Source: Motilimonas sp. E26 (GTDB taxonomy: Bacteria > Pseudomonadota > Gammaproteobacteria > Enterobacterales > CBDFNC01). Taken from it: DNA of 64,000 bases. The stretch is taken from NCBI RefSeq assembly GCF_021278025.1, contig NZ_JAIBHJ010000003.1, forward strand, positions 30,787 through 94,786, given 5' to 3'. Position 1 is the first letter of the stretch. Each line of letters starts with the position of its first letter. A program made the position numbers and the translations under genes. This document shows, in pieces, positions 9,606 through 17,903 of the stretch. Below the pieces are notes generated by a model, which saw only the letters and a program-made list of their open reading frames with translations, did not search any database and was not told where the DNA came from.

Positions 9606-10028
9606 TTATGCTCCCAGCAAGGGGAGGTGTTTGATTTTGCGATAGGTAAGTGCCATTAACAAACACTGCTTAAGCACAGCATCTGGTAGAGGTTGGCTTA
9701 AAGGCAATAGCATGGCGCGATTACCTGCAAAGGTGATGGTTGGATAAGTGCTAAACAATTCTCGAAAGGTATCTATCAAGCGGGTTTTGCAGTTAAAAAA
9801 TAAGCAGTAATGATCGGGGTGATTGGCTTTCCAGTCGAACCGCACTGGACTGCCATGCTTAACAGCATAGCTGGGCTCACCCCACTTCAATGATTCTTCT
9901 ACTTTACCCAGTTGGTGTTGCTGACAAAGCTCGAAAATGATCGCCCTGAGTTGCAGCAATTTGGGCTTTACCGAACTGGGGTAATCATTAAATTTATCTT
10001 GTACATCAGCTGGCATCTCAGTTGGCAT
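9606..10028 (-). CDS. DUF1801 domain protein (YdhG-like)
   Basis: Soluble protein of 140 residues of the DUF1801/YdhG family, a small fold with no assigned biochemical function. Recognisable parts are the N-terminal LRAIIFELCQQ segment, then EESLKWGEPSY (about 43-53), and the later RLIDTFRELF and ILTYRKIKHLP-like end (LMALTYRKIKHLPLLGA). The ATG is near 10028. It lies just downstream of the GST-like gene on the same strand (10-base gap) and may be co-transcribed. No catalytic residues can be pointed to with certainty. Confidence 0.82.
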   Translation of the reverse strand: MPTEMPADVQDKFNDYPSSVKPKLLQLRAIIFELCQQHQLGKVEESLKWGEPSYAVKHGSPVRFDWKANHPDHYCLFFNCKTRLIDTFRELFSTYPTITFAGNRAMLLPLSQPLPDAVLKQCLLMALTYRKIKHLPLLGA

Positions 10029-10038
10029 GGCAATCCTT

Positions 10039-10767
10039 TTATGCTGAAAGTGAAGTTAAGCTGTGAACTGAACCTGCTTTATTTTTTAATGCTTGCTCAA
10101 CACGGGCTTGATACAGCTTAAGTTGGCTAAATCCCTCAATGATAGATGCCAGTGGCGTTGGCATATCATGGTTATCAATGTTCTTAACAATGGCATAAGC
10201 AAACAAATCAAAACGGCTAAATGTATCGCCACAAATAAACGTATTTTTACTGAGGTGTGCTTCCAATGCCACAAAGCATTGCTCAGCAGCTTGCAATACT
10301 TGTTTAAGACTAAAGCGTCCTACCCCCTGTGAATATAGATTTTTTAGCACTAACTTTCGAGACTGCTTGGCAATAAAAGGTCGGGCTGGCCACTTTAAAC
10401 CGCTGAAAAATGCTTGTTCTAATATTTTCCAACTGGCTTCTGGGTGCCAACGACAATATACCATCAACCAGTATAAATGTTGTTCAAGAGCCACTTGCCA
10501 AACGTAACCTTGGCTTTGTTGTAATGAGGTTAAGCCTTCATCAATGGCGTAATCATTGATTAATCGCTGCAATATGAGCTCAGAATCGCCTAAGGTTTCC
10601 CCTTGGTAAACAGCAAAAGGAATTTTCTTATAGGGCCCATCCATGGGCAGAGCAGCTTCTATTTTGAATGGGATTTGGTAGTAGCGTAAAAATAACTCAA
10701 CTTTGGCACAAAATGGGCTGGCATTAATGCCGTCAAACTCAACGGCAGTCTGTTTTAAAATTAACAT
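10039..10767 (-). CDS. Glutathione S-transferase-like protein (Tom37/metaxin type)
   Basis: Soluble GST-superfamily protein of 242 residues. The N-terminal thioredoxin-like half (residues 1-75, with NASPFCAKVELFLRYY where GSTs carry their active-site loop, and GDSELILQRL corresponding to the glutathione-binding ES/DS motif) is followed by a helical C-terminal domain. I start at the ATG at 10767 because AAGGAGAGC lies directly upstream; the frame extends to 10815 without a ribosome site. It resembles the small bacterial GST group annotated as GST N-terminal domain/Tom37-like. The substrate is unknown. Confidence 0.82.
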   Translation of the reverse strand: MLILKQTAVEFDGINASPFCAKVELFLRYYQIPFKIEAALPMDGPYKKIPFAVYQGETLGDSELILQRLINDYAIDEGLTSLQQSQGYVWQVALEQHLYWLMVYCRWHPEASWKILEQAFFSGLKWPARPFIAKQSRKLVLKNLYSQGVGRFSLKQVLQAAEQCFVALEAHLSKNTFICGDTFSRFDLFAYAIVKNIDNHDMPTPLASIIEGFSQLKLYQARVEQALKNKAGSVHSLTSLSA

Positions 10768-11066
10768 GGCGCTCTCCTTGAAAGTGAATTTCATCATAGC
10801 GCTAGCGAGTGACAATATGTGTCAGTAGTAAAGTTGGGCTGCTACTTTTGCTAATTTAATCGCAATGTAATTTATCAAGGGGGGCTGCAGGGCAAATGCG
10901 TGAGTGTTTTTTTGAACGATAAGTGACGTTTTCTTAGACGAATATCTGCCGCAGCGAAGCGGTAGTTAAGTCATCAAGGATGATTTTAGGACGTTTCGTT
11001 TAATAAAATGCTACTTATTAGAAGGTCATGCTCAAATATTGTTTGTTCATGCGTTCGCCCTTGGGA

Positions 11067-11861
11067 TTACTGGATCTGACTAGGTTGCGTGTAGCGGTTG
11101 ATGATGGTCTCTATGGTGCCATCTTGCCACATTTGTTCAAGAGAGTGATTAAGTTTGTTGATGAGTTGCTCTTTATTATGGATTTTTGCTGCTTTAGAAA
11201 TAATTAAATAGGCTGGTTTAGGTTCATGCATAGGCCTGCTCATGTCGTACAGTTGATTCGCTACTCCCATTTCTTTTGCTTTATTTAAGACTACGGTTTT
11301 GCCATTGATATAAAAGTCGATTCTATCCATTAACAGCATCCGAATGCCTGATTCGGTCGACTTTATTTCTGAAATCGCAAAACGCTGCTCAGCTTTAGCT
11401 TGATCAAATTCAGGGTTGACACTGTAGCCGCTGGAAATACCAATGCGCTTGCCATACAGATCACTGGTTTGGCTATAGCTGTTGATGTTACCTTTATGAG
11501 TAAAAATGCTAAATACACTGGTATGCAGTGGATAATCTAAGTAAGTCGCAAAGGCTTCACGCTCGGTGGTTTTGTAGGCGGAAAACAAAGCATCGACAGT
11601 ACCGTTTCGAAGATAGGTAAGCGCTCGTTTCCAAGGCATACATTCAATTGTAAAGGGGGACTCAATACGGTGAAATAGCTCAGTAATGATATCGATATCA
11701 ATACCTTTTGCTTGCTGTTCATCACACCAAATAAAAGGTTTGAAGTCTTGGAGAGTTACGATTCTAAGTGCTTTCTCAACGGGCGCTGCGACAGTAAAGA
11801 AGGGGAATATTAAACTCAGTAGTATGATGAAAGTGAGGCGGGATTTATTCTGAGTCGGCAT
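11067..11861 (-). CDS. Periplasmic substrate-binding protein (SBP_bac_3 type)
   Basis: Exported protein of 264 residues. A signal peptide (about residues 1-25, ending FFTVAA) precedes a type 3 extracellular solute-binding fold: LRIVTLQDFKPFIWCDEQQAKGIDIDII (shown in part, about 33-60), then ALTYLRNGTVDAL and the later GKRIGISSGYSV. The C-terminus has the usual LEQMWQDGTIETIINRY. No ABC permease or ATPase gene is nearby. Such orphan proteins often bind amino acids or act in sensing, so no ligand is given. A second orphan of this family lies at 33828-34577. Confidence 0.85.
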   Translation of the reverse strand: MPTQNKSRLTFIILLSLIFPFFTVAAPVEKALRIVTLQDFKPFIWCDEQQAKGIDIDIITELFHRIESPFTIECMPWKRALTYLRNGTVDALFSAYKTTEREAFATYLDYPLHTSVFSIFTHKGNINSYSQTSDLYGKRIGISSGYSVNPEFDQAKAEQRFAISEIKSTESGIRMLLMDRIDFYINGKTVVLNKAKEMGVANQLYDMSRPMHEPKPAYLIISKAAKIHNKEQLINKLNHSLEQMWQDGTIETIINRYTQPSQIQ

Positions 11862-12153
11862 AAAATTAACCTGAAATATATGAATTTTAACTGAAATATA
11901 GCTTGTTCAATATTTTTTAGCCATCTGTTGTGTTGCTTCATATTGCTCTGGGGTTCATTTGATTATGCTTGTAGGTTAATCTTTTTAGGCTATGTCTTAT
12001 GTGAGGCGTTTGTTTTACATGGTTTTTTACCTATTTAGGCACCGCTTGGCGGGTTCTAGATATGTTCTTTATGATGTTAATTTAATACTTGCGCTGGGTA
12101 TATTTTAAAGGGGTTAATGGGGTGCATTAACATGGGTGATAGTGGGGAGCGAA

Positions 12154-13008
12154 ATGATAGCGCAAAGTAAATGGCAAAATTTAAAGCGTTGGGTTCAGAA
12201 GGCTGAGCCTAACGAGCGCATACTTGGTTTGGGTTATGTGCGCTGTGTTAGTGCGCAACAAATACGTGATTTACAGTCTCAGCATAATTTCTTGGTGATT
12301 ATCGTACAAGGTACAAAATGGGTTTCGTCTTCCTGTAGTGATATTGCTGTGAAAGCGGGACAGGGGATCGTTTTTCCCGCTCACGTAAACTTTACTATCA
12401 CCAACACCCCTAAAGACGGCGCTTTCTACGCTTTGGTGTTATTTTTTACGCCAGAGCAAATTAGCTCAGTACAGCAGCAGTACGGAAAAATCCTTCAACA
12501 GTCGCAGGCCAAAAAACAAACGTTTATGCCTTTTACCGTTGACGAAACGGTACTTTCAGCGGTGTTACACCTGTTGGACGCTTATCAATCGGGGCTTGCA
12601 CCAGCGTTATTAGACCATAGATATACGGAGATTTTATTGTCATTGCTACTCAGTGGCCATGGCAATTCCCTGTTTCAACTGCCGCAATCTAAGTGGAGTG
12701 ACAAGGTCTCACAATTGTTCAGTTTAGATCCTGCCTTTGACTGGTCGGTAGCAAATGTATCAGCACGTTTGAACCTGAGTGAAACCACCTTAAGCCGACG
12801 CTTGAAAGAAGAACAAACCAGTTTTAGACAGTTATTAGTCGATGCACGGTTAGGCCATGGTTTACATTTGTTACAAAGTGGTATTGAAAAGCGACCTATT
12901 GCTTTTGTTAGTGAGCTTTGTGGGTATCAATCGGCTTCAACATTTAGCGCCAAATTTAAACAACGTTTTGGCATGCTACCGTCAGAATTGCAAAAAACGG
13001 TGATTTGA
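12154..13008 (+). CDS. AraC family transcriptional regulator
   Basis: DNA-binding regulator of 284 residues. The N-terminal part (about 1-170) is a cupin-like sensor region and the C-terminal 100 residues form the double helix-turn-helix of AraC/XylS proteins: DWSVANVSARLNLSETTLSRRLKEE is the first and ELCGYQSASTFSAKFKQRFGMLPSEL the second (both shown in part). I prefer the ATG at 12154, preceded by GGGGAG (12144-12149), over the GTG at 12136. It sits 90 bases upstream of the PEBP-like gene on the same strand, which is a plausible target. No effector can be inferred. Confidence 0.88.
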   Translation: MIAQSKWQNLKRWVQKAEPNERILGLGYVRCVSAQQIRDLQSQHNFLVIIVQGTKWVSSSCSDIAVKAGQGIVFPAHVNFTITNTPKDGAFYALVLFFTPEQISSVQQQYGKILQQSQAKKQTFMPFTVDETVLSAVLHLLDAYQSGLAPALLDHRYTEILLSLLLSGHGNSLFQLPQSKWSDKVSQLFSLDPAFDWSVANVSARLNLSETTLSRRLKEEQTSFRQLLVDARLGHGLHLLQSGIEKRPIAFVSELCGYQSASTFSAKFKQRFGMLPSELQKTVI

Positions 13009-13100
13009 GCTTTTCGCGTTAATTGTTGGCTGTTTCTCGGCCTTGTTTGGTTTTACGTTGCTTTATTCTGGTTGCATCTTAAATAGAAGGGAGCATCAAG

Positions 13101-13646
13101 ATGAAACGCTTAAGTACGTTAGTTTTATTATCTGGGTTAGCCGCGTCGGCACAGGCCCTAGAGTTACAAAGTAATGATTTAGCAGATGGTGGAACCATCA
13201 GCGCTAAGCATGTTTTTGATCAATGGGGTTGTGAAGGGCAAAACATATCTCCCCATTTAAGTTGGAGTGATATTCCAGAGGGCACCAAAAGTTTTGTGTT
13301 AACGGTGTATGATCCTGACGCGCCAACCATCAGTGGGTTTTGGCATTGGGTGGCATTTAATATTCCCGCCAACGTGACAGAACTAAAGCAAGGCGCAGGC
13401 GCGATGGATGGCCAAACAATGCCCGTTGGCAGCGTACAATCTAAAACCGATTTTAATCAAGTTGGCTATGGTGGTCCATGTCCTCCGCAAGGTCACGGCC
13501 AGCACCGTTATCAGTTTTCAATTCATGCCATGAAGGTTGAAAAAATTGATTTTGGACCTGAGATTAACCCTGCTTTAATTGGCTATCAAATCTACCTCAA
13601 TGGTATTGAATCAGCCACTATTACCGCCACTTATCATCGCGATTAA
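13101..13646 (+). CDS. YbhB/YbcL family Raf kinase inhibitor-like protein, exported
   Basis: Protein of 181 residues with an N-terminal signal peptide (cleavage probably after AASAQA, about residue 19) and a PEBP (phosphatidylethanolamine-binding protein) fold. Family marks are YDPDAPT (about 73-79), the GFWHWVAFNIP segment (about 82-92) and GYGGPCPPQGHGQHRY (about 126-141). Bacterial YbhB/YbcL proteins have no firmly established enzyme activity; E. coli YbcL has been linked to host signalling only in pathogenic strains. AAGGGAGC lies just upstream of the ATG. The preceding AraC gene may control it. Confidence 0.9.
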   Translation: MKRLSTLVLLSGLAASAQALELQSNDLADGGTISAKHVFDQWGCEGQNISPHLSWSDIPEGTKSFVLTVYDPDAPTISGFWHWVAFNIPANVTELKQGAGAMDGQTMPVGSVQSKTDFNQVGYGGPCPPQGHGQHRYQFSIHAMKVEKIDFGPEINPALIGYQIYLNGIESATITATYHRD

Positions 13647-13734
13647 CAGGTGCCGCCTCAGTTTCGTCTGAGGCGTAACTCGCTCAGCTATTAAAACCTT
13701 ATTCAGTGATGACGTGGGGATATATCTGTATCGA

Positions 13735-14211
13735 TTAATTAATATTACTTAATAGTTTATCGCAAGTTGCTTTCAATGCAGCTAGCTCTTCAACAGGTAA
13801 TTCACTTTTGCAAAACATTGTATAGGGAATGGATTTCGCCTGTGTCTTTAGTGTTTTACCTGCCTCGGTTAACCATATTTCACGTACCCGTTCATCTGTT
13901 AAACCACGCTTTCTATCGAGTAAACCTTTTGTTTCAAGGCGCTTTAATAGGGGCGTTAACGTACCTGAATCAAGATGTAACTTAGCGCCCATGTCTTTTA
14001 CGTTAATGCCATTATTGGCCCATAGCACTAACATAGCGAGGTATTGCGGGTAGGTTAAATCGATAGCTTCGAGCAGGGGGCGATAAGCTCGAATAATCGC
14101 ATTTGCCGCGCTGTATAGCGAAAAGCATACTTGATTTTCAAGCATTAGTTCACCTGACTCATTTGTGGTCACATCGGCTTGGTGCGTAACATGGGCTTGC
14201 TTGTCGGTCAT
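13735..14211 (-). CDS. ohrR: OhrR-type organic peroxide sensor, MarR family
   Basis: MarR-family winged-helix repressor of 158 residues. Cys29 in ENQVCFSLYSA is at the position of the peroxide-reactive cysteine of OhrR, whose oxidation by organic hydroperoxides releases DNA. The wing and recognition region (HLDSGTLTPLLKRLETKGLL, then RTDER-like LTDERVREIWLT) is intact. I start at the ATG at 14211 because GGAG lies six bases upstream; the frame extends to 14241. The gene is divergent from ohr, and two inverted operator-like elements lie between them, which fits autoregulation plus control of ohr-doxX. Confidence 0.93.
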   Translation of the reverse strand: MTDKQAHVTHQADVTTNESGELMLENQVCFSLYSAANAIIRAYRPLLEAIDLTYPQYLAMLVLWANNGINVKDMGAKLHLDSGTLTPLLKRLETKGLLDRKRGLTDERVREIWLTEAGKTLKTQAKSIPYTMFCKSELPVEELAALKATCDKLLSNIN

Positions 14212-14237
14212 GAAATACTCCAAAAGAAAATAGTGAT

Positions 14238-14257
14238 GCAATTAAATTGCGCACAAT
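14238..14257. promoter_or_regulatory. OhrR operator, ohrR-proximal copy
   Basis: GCAATTAAATTGC (14238-14250) is a perfect palindrome around a central A and matches the AT-rich dyad recognised by OhrR in other bacteria (TACAATT-AATTGTA type). It is followed by GCACAAT. The whole 20-base unit recurs inverted at 14306-14325 with a single difference. Confidence 0.8.
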
Positions 14258-14305
14258 ATACTTGCATTATAAATCCAGATCGACCTATACTGCGACATAA
14301 ATTGA

Positions 14306-14325
14306 ATTGTGCGCAACTTAATTGC
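14306..14325. promoter_or_regulatory. OhrR operator, ohr-proximal copy
   Basis: This 20-base unit is the reverse complement of 14238-14257 except for one base. Its inner dyad GCAACTTAATTGC (14313-14325) pairs with one mismatch. It lies upstream of the ohr ribosome site, where bound OhrR would block the ohr promoter. Confidence 0.78.
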
Positions 14326-14371
14326 TGGCAATTATATTAAATCAGTAACCATACCCATGAGAGGAATCATT

Positions 14372-14794
14372 ATGTCTGCATTATATTCAACCACTGCATC
14401 CGCATTATCAGGCCGTAACGGTCAAGTTTCTACCGATGACGGTAAATTGTCTTTAAGCCTTAGTTATCCTAAAGAGCTGGGTGGCACCGGTGAGGCGACT
14501 AACCCAGAGCAGCTGTTTGCTGCTGGTTATGCGGCGTGTTTCTCTAATGCCATTTTGCATGTGGCGCGCGAGCAAAAATTAGCGCTTAGTCAAGCACCGG
14601 TTACGGCTCAAGTTGGCTTAGTGGCCAATGAAGCGGGCGGCTTTGCTTTAACGGTAAGCCTAAGTGTCACGCTCGAGTTGGAGCAAGATGCCGCACAGCA
14701 ACTGGTCGCGGTCGCTCATCAAGTTTGTCCTTACTCAAACGCGGTTAAAGGCAATATCGATGTAAAACTGAGTGTGAATGGTGCAGCGCTGTAA
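14372..14794 (+). CDS. ohr: Organic hydroperoxide resistance protein Ohr
   Basis: Thiol peroxidase of the Ohr/OsmC family, 140 residues, that reduces organic hydroperoxides (fatty-acid peroxides, peroxynitrite) in the cytoplasm using lipoylated proteins as reductant. The catalytic pair is present: Cys56 in AAGYAACFSNA and Cys119 in HQVCPYSNAVKGN. The ATG at 14372 follows GAGG and gives the standard family N-terminus (MSALYSTTAS); the frame extends upstream to 14309 through the operator. The stop overlaps the next gene's ATG by one base (TAATG), so the DoxX gene is translationally coupled. Confidence 0.96.
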   Translation: MSALYSTTASALSGRNGQVSTDDGKLSLSLSYPKELGGTGEATNPEQLFAAGYAACFSNAILHVAREQKLALSQAPVTAQVGLVANEAGGFALTVSLSVTLELEQDAAQQLVAVAHQVCPYSNAVKGNIDVKLSVNGAAL

Positions 14795-15183
14795 TGGATA
14801 AAGCATTAATCACGACTGGCCGAGTATTATTAGCGCTGTATTTTTTATTGCCCGGCATTATGAAATTTGTTGCTTGGGACATGCATGTTGCGCTAATGGA
14901 AAAGCATCAAATGATGTTAATCCCAGTTTTACTTGCAGCGGCAGGCATAGTACAGATTGGCGCAGCTCTGTTCATTCTAGCTAATCGCTACACCGCCATC
15001 TGTGCATTAGTACTTGCGGGCATGGTGCTGCTGATCAACATTAATCTGCATGATTTTTGGAATTTCACTGGCATGGAAGGCGCGCACGAGCAGCAAAACT
15101 TTGTTAAAAACTTGGCTATTTTTGCAGGTTTATTATTACTGGCAGGGCACAGCTGGAAAGGCAGCTTTAACCGAAATAATTAA
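14794..15183 (+). CDS. DoxX family membrane protein
   Basis: Small inner-membrane protein of 129 residues with four hydrophobic segments, of the DoxX family. Marks include the N-terminal GRVLLALYFLLPGIMKF and the central LLAAAGIVQIGAAL. Members are linked to redox balance and respiratory or thiol stress, but their reaction is unclear. It is translationally coupled to ohr (one-base overlap) and ends before a strong terminator, so it belongs to the OhrR-controlled peroxide-stress operon. Confidence 0.88.
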   Translation: MDKALITTGRVLLALYFLLPGIMKFVAWDMHVALMEKHQMMLIPVLLAAAGIVQIGAALFILANRYTAICALVLAGMVLLININLHDFWNFTGMEGAHEQQNFVKNLAIFAGLLLLAGHSWKGSFNRNN

Positions 15184-15212
15184 ATCGAAAACAACAATTT
15201 GTTAGCTCCGTT

Positions 15213-15240
15213 GGCCGCTACTTAAACAGCGGCCTTTTTG
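15213..15240 (+). terminator. Rho-independent terminator of ohr-doxX
   Basis: GGCCGCT (15213-15219) pairs perfectly with AGCGGCC (15228-15234) around an 8-base loop and is followed directly by TTTTT. It closes the ohr-doxX operon. Confidence 0.88.
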
Positions 15241-15322
15241 TTGCTAATGCTCATCTCGGGTTCAATGGCGTTGTTAATGCCGATTTGAACATTCCTTTCA
15301 CTTCGTCGTTATTGACTCTATT

Positions 15323-15763
15323 TTAGCAGCAGCTTAATTCGCCGATTTTGGCTAAACCCATTAACTCTCCGGCTCTAGCTTTACTCGATAAATAAGTGAA
15401 TTTTTGATCGCAAGAATATTTTGGATTGATGCTAACAACTAAGTCTAATTTGCCATCGTCATCCATATCGCCCGCCCAGTGCATGTTAACATTCGGTTCA
15501 TCAATGAACACGGTGTCGTTGGTTGATGTTTCATCCCAAAGTACTTGTTTTTGTTTCGCACAGGTTAAGATTATCGCCATTTTGTCTTGTATAACATCAT
15601 GTTCGCTGGTGAGAAGGCAGTGTTGTTGGTTAAGCTGCAATGAAATGGCTTCATTTGGTGTATGAAAAGTTAACTTGCCACTCACTATGGCATCAACGCG
15701 TTCATTTGCAATGGCGTGACAGGAGATCAGTAGACCAAGAAATGAAATTAATTTAGGCTTCAT
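15323..15763 (-). CDS. Hypothetical exported protein, 146 aa
   Basis: I do not recognise the family. From the ATG at 15763 the product starts with a signal peptide (MKPKLISFLGLLISCHAIA) and continues as a small periplasmic protein. DMDDDGKLDLVVSINPK (shown in part, about residues 98-114) resembles a Ca2+-binding FG-GAP/EF-like loop seen in proteins that report a measured quantity. Several cysteines (including a C-terminal CC) could form disulfides. The frame runs to 15835, but the upstream part would spoil the signal peptide. No ribosome site is strong at either start, so the start is uncertain. Confidence 0.65.
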   Translation of the reverse strand: MKPKLISFLGLLISCHAIANERVDAIVSGKLTFHTPNEAISLQLNQQHCLLTSEHDVIQDKMAIILTCAKQKQVLWDETSTNDTVFIDEPNVNMHWAGDMDDDGKLDLVVSINPKYSCDQKFTYLSSKARAGELMGLAKIGELSCC

Positions 15764-15884
15764 CTGTGTTATTGGTCTGTATAAAAGAAGTAGGGGCATT
15801 TTGATAAATACTAATATAGCTAAGGTTGATAACATTAGCTGATTATTATTACCAACCGCCTGGTGAGAATGCCCCTTTCGTTAG

Positions 15885-16310
15885 TTACCGATGTAGCTCA
15901 CCTTCACGCTCTGGTTGATACAGCACCTCGATAATTTCTACCTTAACTAAGCCTCCACCAGGTTTAGGCCACTCTATTTGGTCGCCTTCAGATAGGCCTA
16001 ATAAAGCAGTGCCAATCGGCGCAAGAATAGAAATTTTTTCGCTATTATCGCCTGCTGTATTATTTATCGCACTTGGATAAGACAAGGTATAAGCAAGCTC
16101 TTTGTCTGAATTGGCTACTTTAAAGCGAACAGTTGAGTTCATGGTTACCGTGTTAGGTGGCATCTGCTCGGGCTCAACAATATTCGCGCGATCTAGCTCA
16201 GCTTGCAGTCCATCCTTGCCTGGAAATTCTTTATCCCCCAAGGAATCAAGTAGTTTTTCTAGTCGATCGGCATCGAGAGATGAAATGGTAATGCTAGGGC
16301 TTTGGGTCAT
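15885..16310 (-). CDS. rnk: Rnk-like nucleoside diphosphate kinase regulator (GreA/GreB C-terminal fold)
   Basis: Protein of 141 residues with a short N-terminal helical region and a GreA/GreB-type C-terminal FKBP-like domain. The C-terminal core reads ISILAPIGTALLGLSEGDQIEWP, which is the family hallmark. Rnk binds RNA polymerase near the secondary channel and was named for effects on nucleoside diphosphate kinase levels; unlike GreA it lacks the long coiled coil with acidic tip. Residues 2-12 (TQSPSITISSL) match the usual Rnk start. The gene stands alone. Confidence 0.85.
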   Translation of the reverse strand: MTQSPSITISSLDADRLEKLLDSLGDKEFPGKDGLQAELDRANIVEPEQMPPNTVTMNSTVRFKVANSDKELAYTLSYPSAINNTAGDNSEKISILAPIGTALLGLSEGDQIEWPKPGGGLVKVEIIEVLYQPEREGELHR

Positions 16311-16526
16311 TTTTTACCTACAGAAGAAAAATCATGGTTTGGTTTATCCTGAAATAGACTGAGTTAACTGAGTCAATCCATTGATGATGCTAGACAAACC
16401 GACTTTTACGCGCATTTATCAGTTGCGTGATAGCAACGTATTTTTTTAATTAATTTAACAAGTTAACACCAAGTTAAATGGGGTTCAATAGGTGTTTGTA
16501 TGGATAGCGCTAATTGGACTAAACGA

Positions 16527-17066
16527 TTATTTGATAAGCTGCAAAATTGCTTTGAACTCCGGTGCTCGGCAATCGGCGACCAGTTCGTATAAGCACATTT
16601 CAACGCAGCTGATGCTGGCCCCTTGCGCCATCAGCTTTTTAATCGCGAGGCTTTTATTGGGTGATGAGCGAGAAGCGACGCCATCTTTCAATAGCTCAAT
16701 TTGATAGCCAAGTTGTAATAAGCTGGAAGTAGTTTGATAGACACAAATATGGGCTTCAATACCGCAGATTATCCAAGTGGTGACAGTGGAAGCTTTTATT
16801 GCGGCCACAAATTCTGGCTCAGCGCAGGCATCAAAAGTATATTTTGCTATTGCTTCAACCGGGTCTAAAGCGCTTTGTAACAAGGGGCTGGTGGAGCCTA
16901 ATTTAGCTGGGTTTTGCTCTAGATAGATGATCGGCAGATTGAGCGCTTTAGCGCCGCTGATCATAATGTGAATTTGTTTTAACAGCGCTTCACTATCCGT
17001 AACAATATCAGCCAACTTACCTTGTACGTCGATGACAATGAGCCCCGTTTTATTTTTGTCTAACAT
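16527..17066 (-). CDS. Isochorismatase family hydrolase
   Basis: Cysteine hydrolase of the isochorismatase-like family, about 179 residues. The catalytic triad is visible as Asp in LIVIDVQGKL, Lys in EAIAKYTFDA and Cys in ICGIEAHICVYQ (residues 15, 77 and 110 counted from the ATG at 17072), with the usual cis-peptide region GIEAH. I choose the ATG at 17066 because AGGAG is seven bases upstream of it but only one base from the ATG at 17072. Close family members are YcaC-like or nicotinamidase-related enzymes of unknown substrate. The true substrate cannot be given. Confidence 0.87.
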   Translation of the reverse strand: MLDKNKTGLIVIDVQGKLADIVTDSEALLKQIHIMISGAKALNLPIIYLEQNPAKLGSTSPLLQSALDPVEAIAKYTFDACAEPEFVAAIKASTVTTWIICGIEAHICVYQTTSSLLQLGYQIELLKDGVASRSSPNKSLAIKKLMAQGASISCVEMCLYELVADCRAPEFKAILQLIK

Positions 17067-17183
17067 GTTCATGCTCCTGCTACGTTATGTCGGCGCTTTG
17101 ATAATCATGGTTAACTTAAGCTTATCTTTAGTAATGCCAAGTTCAGCCTATTAGATCTGTGGGCTTAATCAGATAGCTAGACG

Positions 17184-17552
17184 TTAAGGCCAGCAGTCAC
17201 AAGGCAAATCGGGCAGATCGCAATGCTTACTCTTGCTACAGCTCCATGCATCACAAGCGATGCTTGGATCGCAGCAATCATACCACTTGTCTTTTTCTTT
17301 ACGCTTTTTGCCTTTATCTGAGCGGTTGAGGTTATTCGCACTTTGTAGCGTTTGATAGGCTTGCTTACAGTCTTTGATACGCAAACGAATGGCGCGGTAG
17401 CCATGGTATAAGCCATCGGCTTTGACTATCTCCAGCACCGCATGAGAGCAAGATGGGCCTTGATGTAAATGGGCATGCGCGCAGCGAAAACCTTTGTAAG
17501 GTGAGATAAAGCGTTGATAGCCACGGATCATGGCAATGGCTAATAGCTTCAA
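17184..17552 (-). CDS. YidD family protein with cysteine-rich tail
   Basis: The first 75 residues match the YidD membrane-insertion efficiency factor: IRGYQRFISPYKGFRCAHAH, then GPSCSHAVLEIVKADGL, including the conserved cysteines. Normal YidD (about 85 aa) ends soon after. Here a basic linker (SDKGKKRKEKDKW) leads into a tail with eight cysteines (WYDCCDPSIACDAWSC and on to CDCWP). The gene is not in the rpmH-rnpA-yidD-yidC cluster, so it may be a second, specialised copy. YidD acts at the inner membrane with YidC; the tail's role is unknown and could bind metal or form disulfides. Confidence 0.82.
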   Translation of the reverse strand: MKLLAIAMIRGYQRFISPYKGFRCAHAHLHQGPSCSHAVLEIVKADGLYHGYRAIRLRIKDCKQAYQTLQSANNLNRSDKGKKRKEKDKWYDCCDPSIACDAWSCSKSKHCDLPDLPCDCWP

Positions 17553-17903
17553 GGTTACTTCCTGTTCAAGTTGGAATGGCTAACCATCATTAACATTATG
17601 TTTTATTGATGTTAATTCGGCTTGTTGAATTGTTCAATAGCTACCGCAGAGTAATATCAGTTCCATACTGGGCGTAATATACCTTTGGAGCGAAGTGAGT
17701 TAACACCTGCCCCTGTCGCATAACATTATTAGTCGCCGTTTTGTCGGAATATAACAGAGATGCTGAACTAGAACGGTAAGGCGCTGTTTACCTTAGATAA
17801 AAATAGTGTAAATATTGAGGGTATGTTTAGGCGCTGTTTTGGGGCGTTTTATCACCCCATTATGGGGCTAATAAGCTGTTAGAAATAAATCGGAGTATCG
17901 GTA
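17553..17903. other. Intergenic region with GC-rich hairpin
   Basis: No coding ORF was recognised. CCCC (17854-17857) and GGGG (17864-17867) form a short hairpin before the lipoprotein gene, and AACATTATG/CATAAC-like elements occur near 17595 and 17720. The stretch may contain remnants of a mobile element, but nothing is firm enough to name. Confidence 0.4.

Noticed and set aside
11862..12153. Direct repeat CTGAAATATA as an operator
   Set aside because: Only two short copies near 11871-11900; too little to support a regulator site.
17850..17870. GC-rich hairpin before the lipoprotein gene as an attC site
   Set aside because: The stem is only four to six base pairs and lacks core-site motifs.
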